This document shows, piece by piece, positions 62,095-64,000 of a DNA stretch of 64,000 nt. Made by a program: the position numbers and the translations under genes. Source of the stretch: Streptomyces sp. RKND-216 (lineage in GTDB: Bacteria; Actinomycetota; Actinomycetes; Streptomycetales; Streptomycetaceae); assembly GCF_004795255.1 (NCBI RefSeq), contig NZ_SSBQ01000002.1, forward strand, positions 725,001 through 789,000, given 5' to 3'. The notes beneath the pieces are model-generated. The model did not search any database. It was not told the origin of the DNA and saw nothing but the letters and a program-made list of their open reading frames with translations. Each line of letters starts with the position of its first letter. The stretch's first letter is position 1.

Positions 62095-64000
62095 ATGGAG
62101 ATGGTGACCGTGTCCTCGTCATCGGTCGAGAACCTTTCGCAGATGCCCCCGTCCGCCACCTGGTCGTGTGTGCACGAGGCTTTCGAGGCCACCGCTCATC
62201 GGTTTCCGGACCTGACCGCGCTGATCTGTGGTGAGCAGAGCTTGACCTACCGCGAGGTGGACGAGGCCGCCAACCGTCTGGCCCACCACCTGCGCGCCTG
62301 CGGGGTGTCCCGCGGGGACACCGTCGCCGTCCTCCTCGACCGCGACCTCCCCCTGGCCACCACCACCCTCGCCGTCCTCAAAACCGGCGCCGCCTACACC
62401 CTCCTCGACCCCGACTTCCCCACCACCCGCCTGACCACCATCACCCACCACTCCCACGCCACCCACCTCCTCACCACCACCAGCCACAACACCCAATGGC
62501 TGGACGACGCGACCCAGGTAGTCCTCCTGGACCGCGACGAGGCGACCATCACCACACAGCCGGCCACACCACCAGACATCCCCATCACGCCCGAAGACAC
62601 CGCCTGCGTGATGTTCACCTCCGGCTCCACCGGCACCCCCAAAGGCGTCGCCACCCCCCACCAAGCGCTCACCACCACCCTCACCCACCAGCACTTCACC
62701 ACCACCACACCCGGCGACACCTGGCTCCAGTGCTCCCCCATCCCCTGGGACGCCTACGCCCTCGAACTCTTCACCCCCCTCCTCCACGGCGCCACCTGCA
62801 TCCTCCAACCCGGAACCCGCCCCGACCCCGACACCATCGCCAACCTCATCACCACCCACCAACCCACCCACCTCCACCTCTCCGCCAGCCTCTTCAACCA
62901 CCTCCTCGACACCCACCCCCACCTCCTCAACCACACCCACCACACCCTCACCGGCGGCGAACCCCTCTCCGTCCCCCACATCACCAAAGCCCTCAACAAC
63001 CACCCCCACCTCACCCTCACCAACGGCTACTCACCCGTCGAATCCACCATCTTCACCACCACCCACACCATCACCCCCGAGGACACCCAACGCCCCACCA
63101 TCCCCATCGGCACCCCCCTCCCCACCAAAAACACCCTCCTCCTCGACCCCCACCTCAACCCCGTCCCACCCGGCACCATCGGCGAGATCTACATGACCGG
63201 CACCGGACTCGCCCACGGCTACACCCACCAACCCGCCCTCACCGCCGAACGCTTCACCGCCAACCCCCACGGCCACCCCGGCGAGCGCATGTACCGCACC
63301 GGCGACCTCGCCCGCCAACTCCCCAACGGCACCCTCGAATACCACGGCCGCACCGACCACCAAATCAAAATCCGCGGCTACCGCATCGAACCCACCGAAA
63401 TACAAACCACACTCACCAACCACCCCCACATCCGCCACACCGCAGTCCTCCCCCACCAACCCACCCCCGGCAACACCCAACTCGTCGCCTACATCGTCCC
63501 CGAAAGCGGAGTCGAGATCACGCCGGGCGAGCTGCGGCGCTACGTTTCCGGCCGGCTGCCGGAATACATGGTGCCGAGCACCTATGTCTTCCTCGACGCG
63601 CTGCCGCTGACCCCCAACGGCAAACTCGACCGCGCCGCCCTCCCCACACCCGACTTCCGCTCGACGGCTACCGAAGGCCGTGCCCCCGAAACGCCACTGG
63701 AACGACGGCTCTGCACGCTGTATGCCGAAATCCTGGACCTGGCGGAGGTGGGCGCCGACGCCGATTTCCTCCAGCTCGGCGGACACAGCCTGCTCGCCGC
63801 GCGTCTCGTCGCCCGCATACGCTCCGTACTCGACGCCGAGATCGGGGTCGGGGACGTCCTCCGGTCCCCCACCGTGGCAGAACTCGCGTCCGTGGTGGCC
63901 GGCGCCCCGAGCGCGCGCCCGGCACTGACCGCGGGACCGCGTCCCCAGCACGTCCCCCCTGCTCACGCGCAGCGGCGCATCTGGCTCCTGGACCAGGCGG
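62095..64000 (+). CDS. Non-ribosomal peptide synthetase, initiating A-T module plus start of a C domain (truncated at window edge)
   Basis: The frame is open to the right edge (about 635 codons). It begins with an adenylation domain (about residues 25-515). The motifs are MFTSGSTGTPKGV (A3), DAYALELFTPLLHGA (A4 region), GYSPVESTIF (A5 region), MYRTGDLARQL (A7), GRTDHQIKIRGYRIEP (A8) and NGKLDRA (A10). A carrier domain has LQLGGHSLLAARLV with its phosphopantetheine Ser. PAHAQRRIWLLDQA begins a condensation or epimerisation domain. No C domain precedes it, so this should be a loading module. The A-domain middle is unusually rich in Thr, His and Pro. Start could also be GTG 62110, which has GGAG at 9 nt. 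Confidence 0.9.
   Translation, partial: MEMVTVSSSSVENLSQMPPSATWSCVHEAFEATAHRFPDLTALICGEQSLTYREVDEAANRLAHHLRACGVSRGDTVAVLLDRDLPLATTTLAVLKTGAAYTLLDPDFPTTRLTTITHHSHATHLLTTTSHNTQWLDDATQVVLLDRDEATITTQPATPPDIPITPEDTACVMFTSGSTGTPKGVATPHQALTTTLTHQHFTTTTPGDTWLQCSPIPWDAYALELFTPLLHGATCILQPGTRPDPDTIANLITTHQPTHLHLSASLFNHLLDTHPHLLNHTHHTLTGGEPLSVPHITKALNNHPHLTLTNGYSPVESTIFTTTHTITPEDTQRPTIPIGTPLPTKNTLLLDPHLNPVPPGTIGEIYMTGTGLAHGYTHQPALTAERFTANPHGHPGERMYRTGDLARQLPNGTLEYHGRTDHQIKIRGYRIEPTEIQTTLTNHPHIRHTAVLPHQPTPGNTQLVAYIVPESGVEITPGELRRYVSGRLPEYMVPSTYVFLDALPLTPNGKLDRAALPTPDFRSTATEGRAPETPLERRLCTLYAEILDLAEVGADADFLQLGGHSLLAARLVARIRSVLDAEIGVGDVLRSPTVAELASVVAGAPSARPALTAGPRPQHVPPAHAQRRIWLLDQA

Noticed and set aside
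62119..63966. Gly/Val-rich minus-strand open frames opposite the NRPS
   Set aside because: They are caused by the C-ending codons of the adenylation domain. The plus strand carries all A-domain motifs.

Overview
The window is GC-rich actinobacterial DNA, almost certainly Streptomyces. Third codon positions are nearly all G or C, starts are often GTG, and neighbouring genes overlap by ATGA or GTGA. The block dxs - xylHGF - rok7B7 - ngcGFE - acnA - HTH/murA-like (15.5-30.8 kb) matches, in inverted orientation, a conserved segment of the Streptomyces core chromosome (SCO5998-SCO6013 in S. coelicolor, from memory). The fadB tail at position 1 also belongs to that neighbourhood. The rest reads as accessory DNA inserted into or beside this core.

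Region A (255-15197) lies between the fadB end and dxs and looks like an undescribed biosynthetic island built around nucleotide chemistry. One leftward operon, with most genes overlapping by 4 nt, carries a SAM methyltransferase, a P-loop kinase/cytidine deaminase fusion, an aminoglycoside-phosphotransferase-like protein, two different dCTP-deaminase-fold proteins, an HPr-kinase-like ATPase, a double Nudix protein and a GT39-type membrane glycosyltransferase. Divergent from it is an ornithine/lysine-type N-monooxygenase. Converging on that is a second leftward operon: a CYTH triphosphate-tunnel protein, two ATP-grasp ligases and an MFS exporter. My reading is a nucleoside or nucleotide scaffold that is modified, N-hydroxylated and amide-ligated, but the product is unknown.

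Region B (15393-31126) is core metabolism: dxs, a xylose-type ABC transporter, the ROK regulator rok7B7, the NgcEFG-type chito-sugar transporter with a candidate DasR site, aconitase with an iron box, and an HTH-MurA fusion protein. The aconitase/HTH-MurA intergenic region holds two copies of the dyad TATCTC-N6-GAGATA.

Region C (31149-35203) holds a secreted streptogrisin-type protease, about 1.1 kb containing head-to-head fragments of ribosomal protein genes for S18 and S14, a TauD-like dioxygenase and a His-rich cation efflux protein.

Region D (35330-44571) is an eight-gene leftward unit preceded by a Zur/Fur-type box: an oligopeptide/nickel-type ABC importer (lipoprotein, two permeases, fused double ATPase), a HemK-like methyltransferase, an SbnA/cysteine-synthase-like PLP enzyme, a DUF364 protein and an MFS exporter. 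It looks like a metallophore (perhaps zincophore) production and uptake system.

Region E (44780-54390) has a degraded NTPase-like gene, a nitrobindin-like protein, a large LuxR (LAL) regulator, a LanM lanthipeptide synthetase followed by a 70-residue Cys-free precursor-like ORF, and an XRE-NTPase regulator. Region F (54649-64000, truncated at the right edge) is the start of an NRPS cluster: both subunits of a B12-dependent glutamate mutase, an AsnA-like synthetase, an FMN glutamate-synthase-like protein, an MFS exporter, an amidase, MbtH and the first NRPS. A 3-methylaspartate or 3-methylasparagine building block is the natural prediction.
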